Origin: Streptomyces yatensis
GTDB taxonomy: Bacteria > Actinomycetota > Actinomycetes > Streptomycetales > Streptomycetaceae
Length of the DNA: 64,000 nt
Direction: 5' to 3'
NCBI RefSeq assembly: GCF_018069625.1
Contig: NZ_CP072941.1
Span: 4,774,001 to 4,838,000 of the forward strand
Under the pieces are notes generated by a model. That model was not told the origin of the DNA, searched no databases, and saw nothing but the letters and a program-made list of their open reading frames with translations. This document shows, in pieces, positions 24,310 through 32,876 of this stretch. Each line of letters begins with the position of its first letter. Within the stretch, counting starts at the first letter, position 1. The position numbers and the translations under genes are program-made.

Positions 24310-27300
24310 GTGGATCCCGCAGTCATCGGCGCGCGCCTGGCGTCGAGCGTCGTCGCACCGCTCATCAAGAAGCTGTTCGTCAAGGAGGGGCCGGGCGCCG
24401 GGCTGGTCGACCAGCCGGTCCGCATTTCCTCCCTCGTCTCGTTCCGCGGCGAGAAGCGCACGCTGACCGAGAAGGACCTCGACAAGCTCGCCGCCGAACT
24501 GGTCGCCCAGGCCACCCGGCACGCCGGCCCCGGCGAGCGGCCGTGCCCCGCCGACGAGGACGAGCTGGTCGCCGAGCAACTGGCCACCACGCTGTACGCG
24601 CTCGGCGACCTCGATATGAACGACGTCCAGGCGGTGCAGCTCGGCCGCCAGGGACTGGCCTACGAGCTGGCCCACGCCACCCGCACGCGGGGCAGGACCA
24701 CACTGCGTCTCAGCCAGGGCGGCACGCTGCTCTACGAGCGTCTGCTGGACACCGCCTGCCTGCACATCCTGCACTTCTTCACCCAGCGCTCGGCCTTTAT
24801 CCCGCGCACGCTCGTCGAGCAGAGCGGCCAGCTCAGCGAGCTGATCACCAAGATCGACATCCTGATCGAGCGGATTCCGTCGCAGACCGCGCAGGACGCG
24901 GGCTTCGAGCGCCGGTACGCGGAGTACATGATCGGCAAGCACTCCACGCTGACCATCGTGGGGATCGACCTCGGCCACGCGGAGGCCACGTGGCCGCTGG
25001 ACGCGGCGTATCTCAGCCTGGAGGCGGTCTCCTCCTCCGGCGAGGAGCGGCCGCTGGGGGCGTTCGCCGGGGAGCTCGTCAGTGAATCCGGTGAGTCCCC
25101 CGCCGCCGAGGCCGCACACGCCGCCCTTCCCGCGGCCCTGCCCGCCGACCGGGCGCTCTCCGGCCATCAGCGGGTGCTGCTGCGCGGCGTCGCGGGCTCC
25201 GGCAAGACCACGCTCGTCCAGTGGCTCGCCGTATGCACCGCACGGCAGGAGTCGCTGCGCGGCCTGGAGCAGCTCATCGGCCGCGTCCCCTTCGTTCTCC
25301 CGCTGCGCACGATCGCCCGTCAGGAATCGCTGCCCTCCCCGGCCTCGTTCCTGGCCTCCGTCCACAACCCGCTGGACGGCGCCCAGCCGCCCGGCTGGGC
25401 CGACCGTGTCCTGACCGCCGGGCGCGGGCTGCTGCTGATCGACGGCATCGACGAGATCCCCGAGCGCGACCGCGAGCGCACCCGGGCCTGGCTGGCCGAT
25501 CTCCTCATCGCCTATCCGGACAATCTGTGGCTGGTCACCTCCCGCCCCTCGGCCGTCGCCGACGACTGGCTGGGGGCGCAGGGCTTCGCCGAGTTCACGC
25601 TGTCCCCGATGAGCCGCGAGGACATGGCGGCGTTCATCGAGCGCTGGCACGATGCGGCCCGCCAGACCTGCCGTACGGAGGAGGAGCGGACGGCGCTGGA
25701 CGACTACGAGTCGGCGCTGCACACCGCCGTCCGCACCAAGCAGGACCTGAGCCGCCTCGCCACGAACCCGCTGATGTGCGGGCTGATCTGCGCCCTGCAC
25801 CGCGCCCGGCGCGGCTATCTGCCACCGGGCCGCAAGGCGCTGTACGACGCGGCGCTGTCGATGCTGCTGACGCGGCGCGACACCGAGCGCCATATCTACG
25901 CGCCGGGGGATGTCCAGCTCGACGAGGAGCCGCAGATCCAGCTCCTCCAGCGGCTCGCCTACTACCTGATTCGCAACGGCGAGGCCGAGCTGGACCGCGA
26001 CCGCGCGGAGCGCCTCATCGAGGAGGCCCTCCCCTCCGTCCCCGCCGCCCGGGCCCTGGGCGACGCCCCGGCCATCCTGCGCCATCTGCTGCTCCGGAGT
26101 GGGCTCTTGCGCGAGCCGTCCGTGAGCACGGTGGACTTCATCCACCGCACCTTCCAGGACTACCTGGGCGCGAAGGCGGCGGTGGAGGCGTGGGACGTCG
26201 GCCTGCTGATCCGCAACGCGCATGACGCCCAGTGGGAGGACGTCATCCGCATGGCGGTCGCGCATGCGCGGCCACGCGAGCGGGCCGAACTGCTGGGCAA
26301 GTTGCTGGAGGCGGCGCGGCTCACGGACAGTCCCGAGTGGGCGCTCCGGCTGTTCCTGCTGGCCATGGCCTGCCTGGAGCACGCACCCGATCTGGACCCG
26401 GTGATACGGGACCAGGTCACCCGGAGTGCGATGGAGTTCGTCCCGCCCATGACCATCCCGCGAGCGCGGGAACTGGCCACGGCGGGCCCTCTGGTGCTGG
26501 AGCTGCTTCCGGGGCCGGAAGGGCTGACGGACGAGGTCGCGGAAAGCTGTGTGGTGACGGCCTCACGCATACCGGTGGACGCGGCGATCCCCTATCTGGC
26601 CCAATTCGCCGACCACCCGGCCATCGGCGTGCGTGCGCAATTGGCGTCCAGCTGGGGGCGATACGACACCGAGCGGTACTTCCACGAGGTCATCCTCCGT
26701 CTGGACCGGGACGGTCTGTATTTCGTGGCCGAGTCCATGGAGCAATTGCGTCTGCTCCTGGATACGGGTCCGCGTCCGTGGCTGATCCTGCGCGGCTATT
26801 TCACGGACCACGAGATCAGGGGCAGTCTCGATGGGCAGGAGGTGACCCGGCTACGACTGCAGGGAAACGAAGCGGTCGCCGACCTCGGCACCGCGCTTGG
26901 CCAGCTGTCGAGCCTCGACACGCTCTATCTGACCAACTGTCCCAGGGCCTCCGACCTGACTCCCCTCTCCGCATTGCCCCTCCACACCCTGGTCTACGAG
27001 CCGCCGTGGTTCGGCCCGGCGCATGCGACCTTGCCCAAGGGGCTGGAGAAGCTGGCCGGGCTGGACCGGCTGAAGATCGACAACTGTGTGCCCCCATTCC
27101 AGTTCCGTTCCTTTCCGCCGGAGATCACCTGGCTGGATCTGCACGTCGAGGCCGAGGAGCTGGACACCGCCTGGATGGTGTCGGCGCTCCCCCGCCTTCG
27201 TCATCTGAACGTGCAGCTCAAGGCGAGTACCGGCCACCCCATCGACCTGTCCCCGCTCGCCGCCCTCCCCGGTCTGGAGACGGTCACCGTCGTCGACGCG

Positions 27301-27390
27301 GCCGTCATGAACCCCCACGCGCTCCCCGGCGTCACGGTGACGGCCTCTTCCGCCTCCGCTCGGCCTTCAGCAGGCGCTGGTAGTCCGTGA
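24310..27390 (+). CDS. NACHT-domain STAND NTPase, possible antiphage sensor
   Basis: The 1,026-residue product has an N-terminal helical domain (about 1-250) of the kind found before bacterial NACHT modules, then the NTPase: Walker A GVAGSGKTT at 293-301 and Walker B LLLIDGIDEIP with D378, D381 and E382. A helical region (about 550-800) follows, then leucine-rich-repeat-like sequence (about 830-1010: LGTALGQLSSLDTLYLTNC, LPRLRHLNVQL). Bacterial NACHT proteins include antiphage effectors. No separate effector gene is adjacent, so any activity would have to come from the N-terminal domain or a partner elsewhere. The role is an inference; the domain is clear. Confidence 0.9.
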   Translation: MDPAVIGARLASSVVAPLIKKLFVKEGPGAGLVDQPVRISSLVSFRGEKRTLTEKDLDKLAAELVAQATRHAGPGERPCPADEDELVAEQLATTLYALGDLDMNDVQAVQLGRQGLAYELAHATRTRGRTTLRLSQGGTLLYERLLDTACLHILHFFTQRSAFIPRTLVEQSGQLSELITKIDILIERIPSQTAQDAGFERRYAEYMIGKHSTLTIVGIDLGHAEATWPLDAAYLSLEAVSSSGEERPLGAFAGELVSESGESPAAEAAHAALPAALPADRALSGHQRVLLRGVAGSGKTTLVQWLAVCTARQESLRGLEQLIGRVPFVLPLRTIARQESLPSPASFLASVHNPLDGAQPPGWADRVLTAGRGLLLIDGIDEIPERDRERTRAWLADLLIAYPDNLWLVTSRPSAVADDWLGAQGFAEFTLSPMSREDMAAFIERWHDAARQTCRTEEERTALDDYESALHTAVRTKQDLSRLATNPLMCGLICALHRARRGYLPPGRKALYDAALSMLLTRRDTERHIYAPGDVQLDEEPQIQLLQRLAYYLIRNGEAELDRDRAERLIEEALPSVPAARALGDAPAILRHLLLRSGLLREPSVSTVDFIHRTFQDYLGAKAAVEAWDVGLLIRNAHDAQWEDVIRMAVAHARPRERAELLGKLLEAARLTDSPEWALRLFLLAMACLEHAPDLDPVIRDQVTRSAMEFVPPMTIPRARELATAGPLVLELLPGPEGLTDEVAESCVVTASRIPVDAAIPYLAQFADHPAIGVRAQLASSWGRYDTERYFHEVILRLDRDGLYFVAESMEQLRLLLDTGPRPWLILRGYFTDHEIRGSLDGQEVTRLRLQGNEAVADLGTALGQLSSLDTLYLTNCPRASDLTPLSALPLHTLVYEPPWFGPAHATLPKGLEKLAGLDRLKIDNCVPPFQFRSFPPEITWLDLHVEAEELDTAWMVSALPRLRHLNVQLKASTGHPIDLSPLAALPGLETVTVVDAAVMNPHALPGVTVTASSASARPSAGAGSP

Positions 27391-27557
27391 GCACGCGCAG
27401 CAGCGCGAAGCCGGTGCCGAGAGGGGATGGTGCCGAGCTCCAGCCGGGGCTGCCGGGGGTCGCTGAGGTCGGCCCGTACGTCGGGGAGGCGTACGCCGTG
27501 GGCGGCGAAGTCGTCGCGCAGGGTCTCGGCCACCCGCTCGGCGGGGGTGGCGTTCAT
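27332..27557 (-). pseudogene. Small regulatory-locus protein, frameshifted by a 16-bp insertion
   Basis: The frame from ATG 27557 reads MNATPAERVAETLRDDFAAH then LPDVRADLSDPRQPRLELGT, as in small proteins that accompany Streptomyces HATPase/XRE/DUF397 loci. At about 27413-27428 sixteen extra bases, flanked by a repeated GGTGCCG, shift the frame. Removing them restores RLELGTGFALLRVLTDYQRL to a stop at 27332. The 3' part overlaps the end of the NACHT gene on the other strand. Confidence 0.55.
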
Positions 27558-27649
27558 GCGGTGCTTTTCGTATGCGCGGGCGGGACGTTGAACTCGAACC
27601 AGACCGCTTTTCCGGTGCCGTTGGCCGGTGGCGCTTCGTAAACGGGCAT
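27554..27649 (-). pseudogene. C-terminal remnant of an HATPase-type ATP-binding protein
   Basis: About 31 codons ending GTGKAVWFEFNVPPAH and a stop that overlaps the next gene's ATG (ATGA). The GKxVWFE ending resembles the C-terminus of RsbW-like HATPase proteins in Streptomyces regulatory loci. No N-terminal ATPase domain is present: upstream the sequence changes at once to a DUF397 gene on the other strand. It looks like a deletion scar. Confidence 0.4.
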
Positions 27650-27847
27650 CGTGCAGCGCTCCACGCCAAGTGGCGCAAATCCTCGTTCAGCACGGACGCA
27701 GCCAACTGCGTGGAACTCGCCGCCGCCCCTGACGGCATACGCATACGCGAGAGCGACGAGCCCGACGCGGCGCTCCGCACCAGCCCAGCCGTACTCGGTG
27801 CCCTTATACGTGCCGTGAAGGCCGGCCGACTCGACCGCAGCCTCTGA
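27572..27847 (+). CDS. DUF397 protein with disrupted 5' end
   Basis: Residues from about 31 onward are a standard DUF397 domain: KWRKSSFSTDAANCVELA, GIRIRESDEP, RTSPAVLGALIRAVKAG. The family normally begins a few residues before KWRKSS. Here the frame instead extends into 75 bp that read in antisense as the ATPase remnant, with no ribosome site. The XRE regulator that normally precedes DUF397 genes is missing. It is probably non-functional or orphaned. Confidence 0.6.
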   Translation: MRGRDVELEPDRFSGAVGRWRFVNGHRAALHAKWRKSSFSTDAANCVELAAAPDGIRIRESDEPDAALRTSPAVLGALIRAVKAGRLDRSL

Positions 27848-28429
27848 GCACAGGCCGGACGTCGGGCGCTGGCATCGTTTCGCGCGCTTCGCGCGATTGA
27901 GCAGCGGCGGCGGGGGCCGGGGCGTGCGGCGCGTTGCCGGGCGGCGAGCCGGTGGGGGCCCGCGCCGTGACGGCAACCGCACCCGGGGGCCGATGCCGAT
28001 CCGGAGCGCGGTCCGGTGGGGCGGCCCCTCCGGGTACCCCCTCCGAAAATGCTTGATCTGAAGCAACTACTTTGTCAAGGGTTTTCGGGATGGGTACTCC
28101 CTGCGGCGTCCAGCGTCGCGATGGATGCGGAGTCCGGCGGTCCGGCGACGGGCCGCGCTCCCGCACACGGATGCCGCCCCCGGCGGTCGCTCCCACTGGC
28201 CCGGCGGTCGGCGGTCGGCCCGCGCCCCGTCCCTCTGCCCCGCTGCTCAATCGCGCGAAGCGCGCGAGACGGCGCCGCACCCGGCCCATGCCCCCGCACC
28301 CGGCCCATGTGCCGCACCCGACCGATGCAGCACCCCCGGTGGAGGCGGCACCCGACTGACGCGGCACCCCCGGCGGGGCTGAGGTCTGTGTCGGGGAGCG
28401 GGACGGCCCCCGGCCGGCGGGACGGCGCT
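27848..28429. other. Gap with a 27-bp inverted repeat and an AT-rich patch, no gene
   Basis: A perfect 27-bp inverted repeat (27881-27907 and 28240-28266) brackets about 330 bp. Inside, 28045-28085 is unusually AT-rich and contains TTGACA on the minus strand and the dyad TGCTT-gatctg-AAGCA. Open frames across the gap are Pro/Arg-rich without family likeness. After 28290 there are short GC-rich direct repeats. Confidence 0.6.
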
Positions 28430-28477
28430 CCGGCTACGCGGCGGCCAGGGGCACCGGCTACGCGGCGGGCAGGGGCC
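28430..28477. repeat. 24-bp duplication at the methyltransferase 3' end
   Basis: CCGGCTACGCGGCGG starts at 28430 and 28454. The second copy contains the stop (28458-28460). Confidence 0.85.
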
Positions 28478-29564
28478 CCGAGGGATCGCCGAGCCATACC
28501 CGGTGGTGGCCGTCGGCCGTGACCGTCAGGCCGAAGTCGAACAGCTCGGGCCGCCCGGCGCCCTCCCACCAGGTGAGGGCCTCGGCGGTCTCGTCGGCCA
28601 GGTCGCGCGGACCCCACTGGTGCACCGTGCCGTCTGCCGCCGCGTACGCCCACGAGTCCCCGCCGCACCACCAGTGCCCGCCGTCCTGCGGCCAGTGCGC
28701 CACGTCAGCCAGCCTCAGCCCGACCGCGAACTCGGCGTGCGGGTCGGCGAGCCACGCGAGGTCCAGGTCGGCCTTGCTCTCGCGGCTCTCCTCCCACGCC
28801 TCCGCGGAGAAGAGCCCATCGATGCGTGGGCGTGCGCGCTGGCCCCGCAGCGCCATGAAGGTCAGCGCGCCCGCGAACCGGCCCTCGGCATGGCCCTCCG
28901 AAACGGTCAGCCTTACGAGCCCGTGCGAGCAGAACGCGGTGCGGAACGGGGCCAGGATCAGACCGCCGGGGCGCACCTGCTCCACCCACGCCCAGGGAAT
29001 CGACCTCACCGAGGCCGTGGCCACCAGACGGTCGTACGGTGCGCCGCCGCGCCAGCCCTGCTCGCCGTCCGCTTCCAGAACCGTCACTCCGCCGTACCCG
29101 GCCCGGTGCAACGCGGCCCGTGCGCCGTCGGCCACCTCCGGGTCGATGTCCAGCGTGGTCACCCGCCCCGCGCCTGCCCGCTCGGCCAGCAACGCCGCGT
29201 TGTACCCGGTGCCCGCCCCGATCTCCAGCACCCGATGCCCCGGCCGCAGGTCCAGCTCGGTGAGCATGGTCACGACGGCGGTCGGCGCGGAGATGGAGCT
29301 GGTGGGTACATCGCCGCCGGCAGGGGCGGGGGTCCCGTCGTCCACCTGTGTGGTCATGGCCTGCGCGGGGTCGTACACCATGCGGGCCCACCGGTCGGGG
29401 TCGTCCGCCCGGTGGAGCGGCCGGTACACGCCGCCGTCCACCACCCATACGGTGCCAGGGACGAATTCGTGCCGTGGCACGGCCTCGAACACGCGCCGTA
29501 TCCACGGCTCGGCGATGTCGAGCGTCTCGGCCGCCCCCGCGCGCAGCTCTTCCAGGTCGGTCAC
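28458..29564 (-). CDS. PIMT-like methyltransferase of the peptide-maturation type
   Basis: The 368-residue product has a SAM-binding core VLEIGAGTGYNAALLAERAG with VTTLDIDPEVA and the PIMT-like lead-in PTSSISAP and YDRLVATASVRSIPWAWVEQV. The N-terminal EPWIRRVFEAVPRHEFVPG and long C-terminal domain match Streptomyces protein-L-isoaspartate methyltransferase homologues found with ribosomal peptide systems, rather than housekeeping PIMT (about 220 residues). GTG 29564 overlaps the stop of a 39-codon ORF (GTGA). No ATP-grasp or lanthipeptide synthetase is adjacent. Confidence 0.8.
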   Translation of the reverse strand: MTDLEELRAGAAETLDIAEPWIRRVFEAVPRHEFVPGTVWVVDGGVYRPLHRADDPDRWARMVYDPAQAMTTQVDDGTPAPAGGDVPTSSISAPTAVVTMLTELDLRPGHRVLEIGAGTGYNAALLAERAGAGRVTTLDIDPEVADGARAALHRAGYGGVTVLEADGEQGWRGGAPYDRLVATASVRSIPWAWVEQVRPGGLILAPFRTAFCSHGLVRLTVSEGHAEGRFAGALTFMALRGQRARPRIDGLFSAEAWEESRESKADLDLAWLADPHAEFAVGLRLADVAHWPQDGGHWWCGGDSWAYAAADGTVHQWGPRDLADETAEALTWWEGAGRPELFDFGLTVTADGHHRVWLGDPSGPLPAA

Positions 29565-29680
29565 TTGCGGTGCGTTCCGCCGCCCGGCCTGGAGACATCC
29601 GGATGCTGTCCGTCCGAGTCCCGCGGGCTCAGCTGCTTCGGCTGCGGGTTCGGTGTGGGCGGCTTGCTGTGCGTTCCCAT
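29561..29680 (-). CDS. 39-residue Pro/Ser/His-rich peptide coupled to the methyltransferase
   Basis: ATG 29680 to a TGA that overlaps the methyltransferase GTG by 4 nt. It begins MGTHSKPPTPNPQPKQ and ends RPGGGTHRK, with two Asp in the middle (SPRDSDGQHPDVS). It has no signal peptide or cysteine. The tight overlap suggests it is translated. It could be a modified-peptide precursor or only a coupling leader; I know no family match. Confidence 0.5.
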   Translation of the reverse strand: MGTHSKPPTPNPQPKQLSPRDSDGQHPDVSRPGGGTHRK

Positions 29681-29913
29681 TCGGGCCCCCTCGCATCGTG
29701 GGTCGCGCAACCAGTGTGAGCTTCGCTCATCGAGGGGCAGTAGAGCGCGTGGGCACCCACCGGGGGCAGACGGTGCCGCCGTGCGCCCGCGCCCCGGCAG
29801 GTGGTTCAACGGAGGTGGCCTCCGGTATTTGCCCCTCACGTTGACGTCAGGTTCTAGCTTGGCCGGGCAGCGCGATTCCGCGCTGTGACGACACCTGGCC
29901 AAGGAGTATCGAC

Positions 29914-31047
29914 GTGTCCATAAACGGGAGTGCCGAGCGCGCGGCCCAAGTTCTGTCCCGGCCGTTCACCGTGGGCGGGATGACCGTGCCCAACCGGATC
30001 GCCATGGCGCCGATGACCCGCATGTTCTCGCCCGGGGGCGTGCCCAATGACGATGTGGTGGCGTACTACGCGCGCCGCGCGGCCGGCGGGGTGGGGCTGA
30101 TCATCACGGAGGGGACCTATATCGAGCACCCCTCGGCGGGGCTGAGCGACAGCGTGCCGCGCTTCTACGGGGAGGACGCCCTCGCGGGGTGGGGCGAGGT
30201 CGTGCGGCAGGTGCATCTCGCGGGTGGGCGGATCGCGCCGCAGATCTGGCATGTGGGGGTGTCGCGGCAGGAGGGCGCGCCACCGCACCCGGAGGCTCCC
30301 GTGCTGAGCCCGTCCGGGATCGGGCTGGACGGTGAGCCGGTCGGGCGGGCGATGACGCAGGACGACGTGGACGCGGTGATCGCGGCCTTCGCGGAGGCGG
30401 CGGCCAACGCGGAGCGGATCGGGTTCGACGGGGTCGAACTGCATGGCGCCCATGGCTATTTGATCGACCAGTTCCTGTGGAGCGCGACCAACCGGCGCGG
30501 TGACGCCTACGGCGGCGACCCGGCCTCCCGGGTCCGGTTCGCCACCGAAATCGTGGCCGCCTGCCGTAAGGCCGTCTCCGCCGAGTTCCCGATCATCTTC
30601 CGTATGTCCCAGTGGAAGCAGGACCACTACGACGCGCGGATGGCCGAGACCCCGCAGGAGCTGGAGGCGCTGCTCACCCCGCTGGTGGAGGCGGGGGTGG
30701 ATGTCTTCCACTCCTCCACCCGGCGTTACTGGACACCGGAGTTCGAGGGCTCGGAGCTGAACCTCGCGGGGTGGACGAAGAAGCTCACCGGGAAGTCCAC
30801 GATCACGGTCGGCTCGGTCGGGCTCGACCAGGACTTCCTGCCGACGTTCGTCCCCGGGACCGGCAGCGGGCAGGCCCAGGCGGCGGACATCGAGAATCTG
30901 CTGGACCGGCTGGAGCGGGACGAGTTCGATCTCGTCGCCATCGGCCGCGCCCTGCTCGCCGACCCCGAGTGGGCCGCGAAGGTGCTCGGCGGGCGCACGG
31001 CGGAGCTGGTGCCGTACTCCCCGGAGCTGCTCGGCACGCTGCACTGA
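29914..31047 (+). CDS. NADH:flavin oxidoreductase, old yellow enzyme family
   Basis: The 377-residue product has an FMN-binding TIM barrel: NRIAMAPMTRMFSP at the N-terminus, IITEGTYI, QIWHVGVS, the active-site HGAHGYLIDQFLWSATNRRGDAYGG split across residues 170-195, TVGSVG and the phosphate-binding AIGRALLADPEW. It reduces activated C=C bonds using NAD(P)H. GTG 29914 follows AAGGAG. The natural substrate is unknown. Confidence 0.92.
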   Translation: MSINGSAERAAQVLSRPFTVGGMTVPNRIAMAPMTRMFSPGGVPNDDVVAYYARRAAGGVGLIITEGTYIEHPSAGLSDSVPRFYGEDALAGWGEVVRQVHLAGGRIAPQIWHVGVSRQEGAPPHPEAPVLSPSGIGLDGEPVGRAMTQDDVDAVIAAFAEAAANAERIGFDGVELHGAHGYLIDQFLWSATNRRGDAYGGDPASRVRFATEIVAACRKAVSAEFPIIFRMSQWKQDHYDARMAETPQELEALLTPLVEAGVDVFHSSTRRYWTPEFEGSELNLAGWTKKLTGKSTITVGSVGLDQDFLPTFVPGTGSGQAQAADIENLLDRLERDEFDLVAIGRALLADPEWAAKVLGGRTAELVPYSPELLGTLH

Positions 31048-31153
31048 GCCGTATGACCGGTTCAGCCCATGCGGATGGCCCGTTTCGTACCTCGCTGAGA
31101 GGATTGACACGGTTCGCTGCACTGGGAACCACGGAGAACAAGGAGAGCCGGTC

Positions 31154-31414
31154 ATGTCCAAACGACTGCATGTGGGCAACTTGAGCTACCAGACGACGAC
31201 AAGGGACCTGGCGACCCTGTTCGGGCAGTTCGGCGAGGTGCTGGACGCCACCGTGATCACCGACCGGGAGAGCGGCCGCTCGCGGGGGTTCGGGTTCGTG
31301 GAGATGGACGAGATGGCCGCGGAGAAGGCGATGGCCCAGCTCGACGGCACGGAGATGGACGGCAGGGCGGTCACCGTCACCGAGGCGAGGGCGGTCTCAC
31401 GCGGCACGCGTTGA
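31154..31414 (+). CDS. RRM-type RNA-binding protein
   Basis: An 86-residue single RNA-recognition-motif protein. RNP2 is LHVGNL (residues 5-10) and RNP1 is RGFGFVEM (about 44-51), both with the aromatic residues that stack on RNA. Such proteins occur singly in some Streptomyces; their RNA targets are not established. AGGAGAG precedes ATG 31154. It lies 107 bp after the reductase gene. Confidence 0.9.
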   Translation: MSKRLHVGNLSYQTTTRDLATLFGQFGEVLDATVITDRESGRSRGFGFVEMDEMAAEKAMAQLDGTEMDGRAVTVTEARAVSRGTR

Positions 31415-31515
31415 GAAACGGCACGTGCACGGAGGGCGAAATCGGAACGTGCGGTTCGCCACGTATCGCCGCTAGGACTTGCGGGTGGAGCAGTGTGCCG
31501 TGGTGATATGGATCA

Positions 31516-32835
31516 ATGCGATCCCCCACACGCATACCTTCACCCCAGCCCTCGCATCCTCACAGCGGTTCACCTGCCGTTCATTACAGCAACCCCTATG
31601 AGGAACTCGCCGAGCTCGCCGATCCGTACGATCCGGACGACCCCCTGGGCCTCGGCCTGGCGTCGGATGACGACGACGCCGACGGCGGCGGGCACAGGGG
31701 TGAGCCGGTCGGCTCGGGTTCGGGCTCCGGCTCGGGTTCCGGCTCCGGAGGCGACGGCGCGGCGTGGTCACCGCCCAACCACCGCCGTTCGTCCCGGCGT
31801 CGGCGCGGCCGCTTCCGGGGGATCCCGCTCACCGCGAAGGCGCTGATCGGGCTGCTCGTGCTCGGCCTGCTGCTGGTGCTGGGCGACCGCTGTGCCGTGA
31901 TGTACAGCGAGCGCAAGGCCGAGCAGGAGCTGCAGAAGAAGCTGGATCTGGCCACGGCGCCGAATGTGACGATCCACGGCTTCCCGTTCCTCACCCAGGT
32001 GCTCGGCAAGGATCTGCAGCAGGTCGACATCGCCGTCCCGGACGTGGCGGCCGACCGGGTCTCGCTCGCCGAGGTGCGCGCCCAGGCCCGGGACATCCGG
32101 ATCGTGGGGGATCTGCCCAGCTCCTTCCGGGGCGCGACGGTGGGCCGGATGAAGGGCGATGTGCTGCTGTCCTTCGAGGACCTCAGCCGTGAACTGGGCG
32201 CCTCGCAGGTGCGGTTCAAGGCGCTGGGGCCCAGCTCGGTGCGCGCGGACGGGAAGCTGCCGGTCGCCGGCCAGCAGGTGTCGCTGCACGCCCAGGCACA
32301 TATCCAGCGCCAGGGAGACCGTGGGATCTCCACCAGTGTCACCGATATGCGGCTGGACATCCCCGGGATCGCCACCTACCGGCCGGGCCCCGAGCCGCGC
32401 GCCGGGCTGTATCTGCACAAGAAGGCGGCGCGGCAGATCAGCGAGGACTCCGAGAAGGCGCAGGCGCTGCTGTCGATCCCCTCGGTGGCCGAGAAGCTCG
32501 GGGTGTCCCCGGCGGAGGCGGGGCAGGCGCGGAACGACGACCAGGTGCTGGACCGGATCACGGGGTCGCCGCGCTTCGTCCCGGCGCTGCTCGCGGTCAA
32601 CCTCGTCCAGGCGGCCAACGACCATCCCCAGCTGGCCAGGAAGCTCGGCATCGACCCGACGGTGGCCGCGGCGCTGACGCGGATGAAGGTGCCGGAGCTG
32701 ACGGACAAGCTGGAGCTCTCCTTCCAACTCCCGCACAAGGCCAAGGGCATCAAGCTGGCGAACATCGGCGTCTCCCCGGAGGGGATCCGGGCCGATCTGA
32801 CCGGCGCGGGGCTGTCCTTCGGGAAGACCCACTAG
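31516..32835 (+). CDS. LmeA-like (DUF2993) phospholipid-binding protein, long form
   Basis: The 439-residue product has an acidic cytoplasmic segment with a Gly-Ser repeat (about 60-85), one transmembrane helix (about 108-125), then a DUF2993 domain whose core APNVTIHGFPFLTQVLGKDL recurs almost exactly in the gene at 54173. LmeA in mycobacteria is a periplasmic lipid-binding factor for lipomannan growth. The start is uncertain: ATG 31516 has a poor ribosome site. It converges on a histidine kinase gene. Confidence 0.8.
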   Translation: MRSPTRIPSPQPSHPHSGSPAVHYSNPYEELAELADPYDPDDPLGLGLASDDDDADGGGHRGEPVGSGSGSGSGSGSGGDGAAWSPPNHRRSSRRRRGRFRGIPLTAKALIGLLVLGLLLVLGDRCAVMYSERKAEQELQKKLDLATAPNVTIHGFPFLTQVLGKDLQQVDIAVPDVAADRVSLAEVRAQARDIRIVGDLPSSFRGATVGRMKGDVLLSFEDLSRELGASQVRFKALGPSSVRADGKLPVAGQQVSLHAQAHIQRQGDRGISTSVTDMRLDIPGIATYRPGPEPRAGLYLHKKAARQISEDSEKAQALLSIPSVAEKLGVSPAEAGQARNDDQVLDRITGSPRFVPALLAVNLVQAANDHPQLARKLGIDPTVAAALTRMKVPELTDKLELSFQLPHKAKGIKLANIGVSPEGIRADLTGAGLSFGKTH

Positions 32836-32846
32836 CCACAGCCGTG

Positions 32847-32876
32847 CGTCACCGCGTCACCCGTCACCGCGTCACC
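32847..32876. repeat. 15-bp duplication at the histidine kinase 3' end
   Basis: CGTCACCGCGTCACC occurs at 32847 and 32862. The second contains the stop (32872-32874) of the minus-strand gene. Confidence 0.8.

Noticed and set aside
24277..26382. 701-codon open frame antisense to the NACHT gene
   Set aside because: Low-complexity product, no ribosome site, and it opposes a gene with intact Walker motifs.
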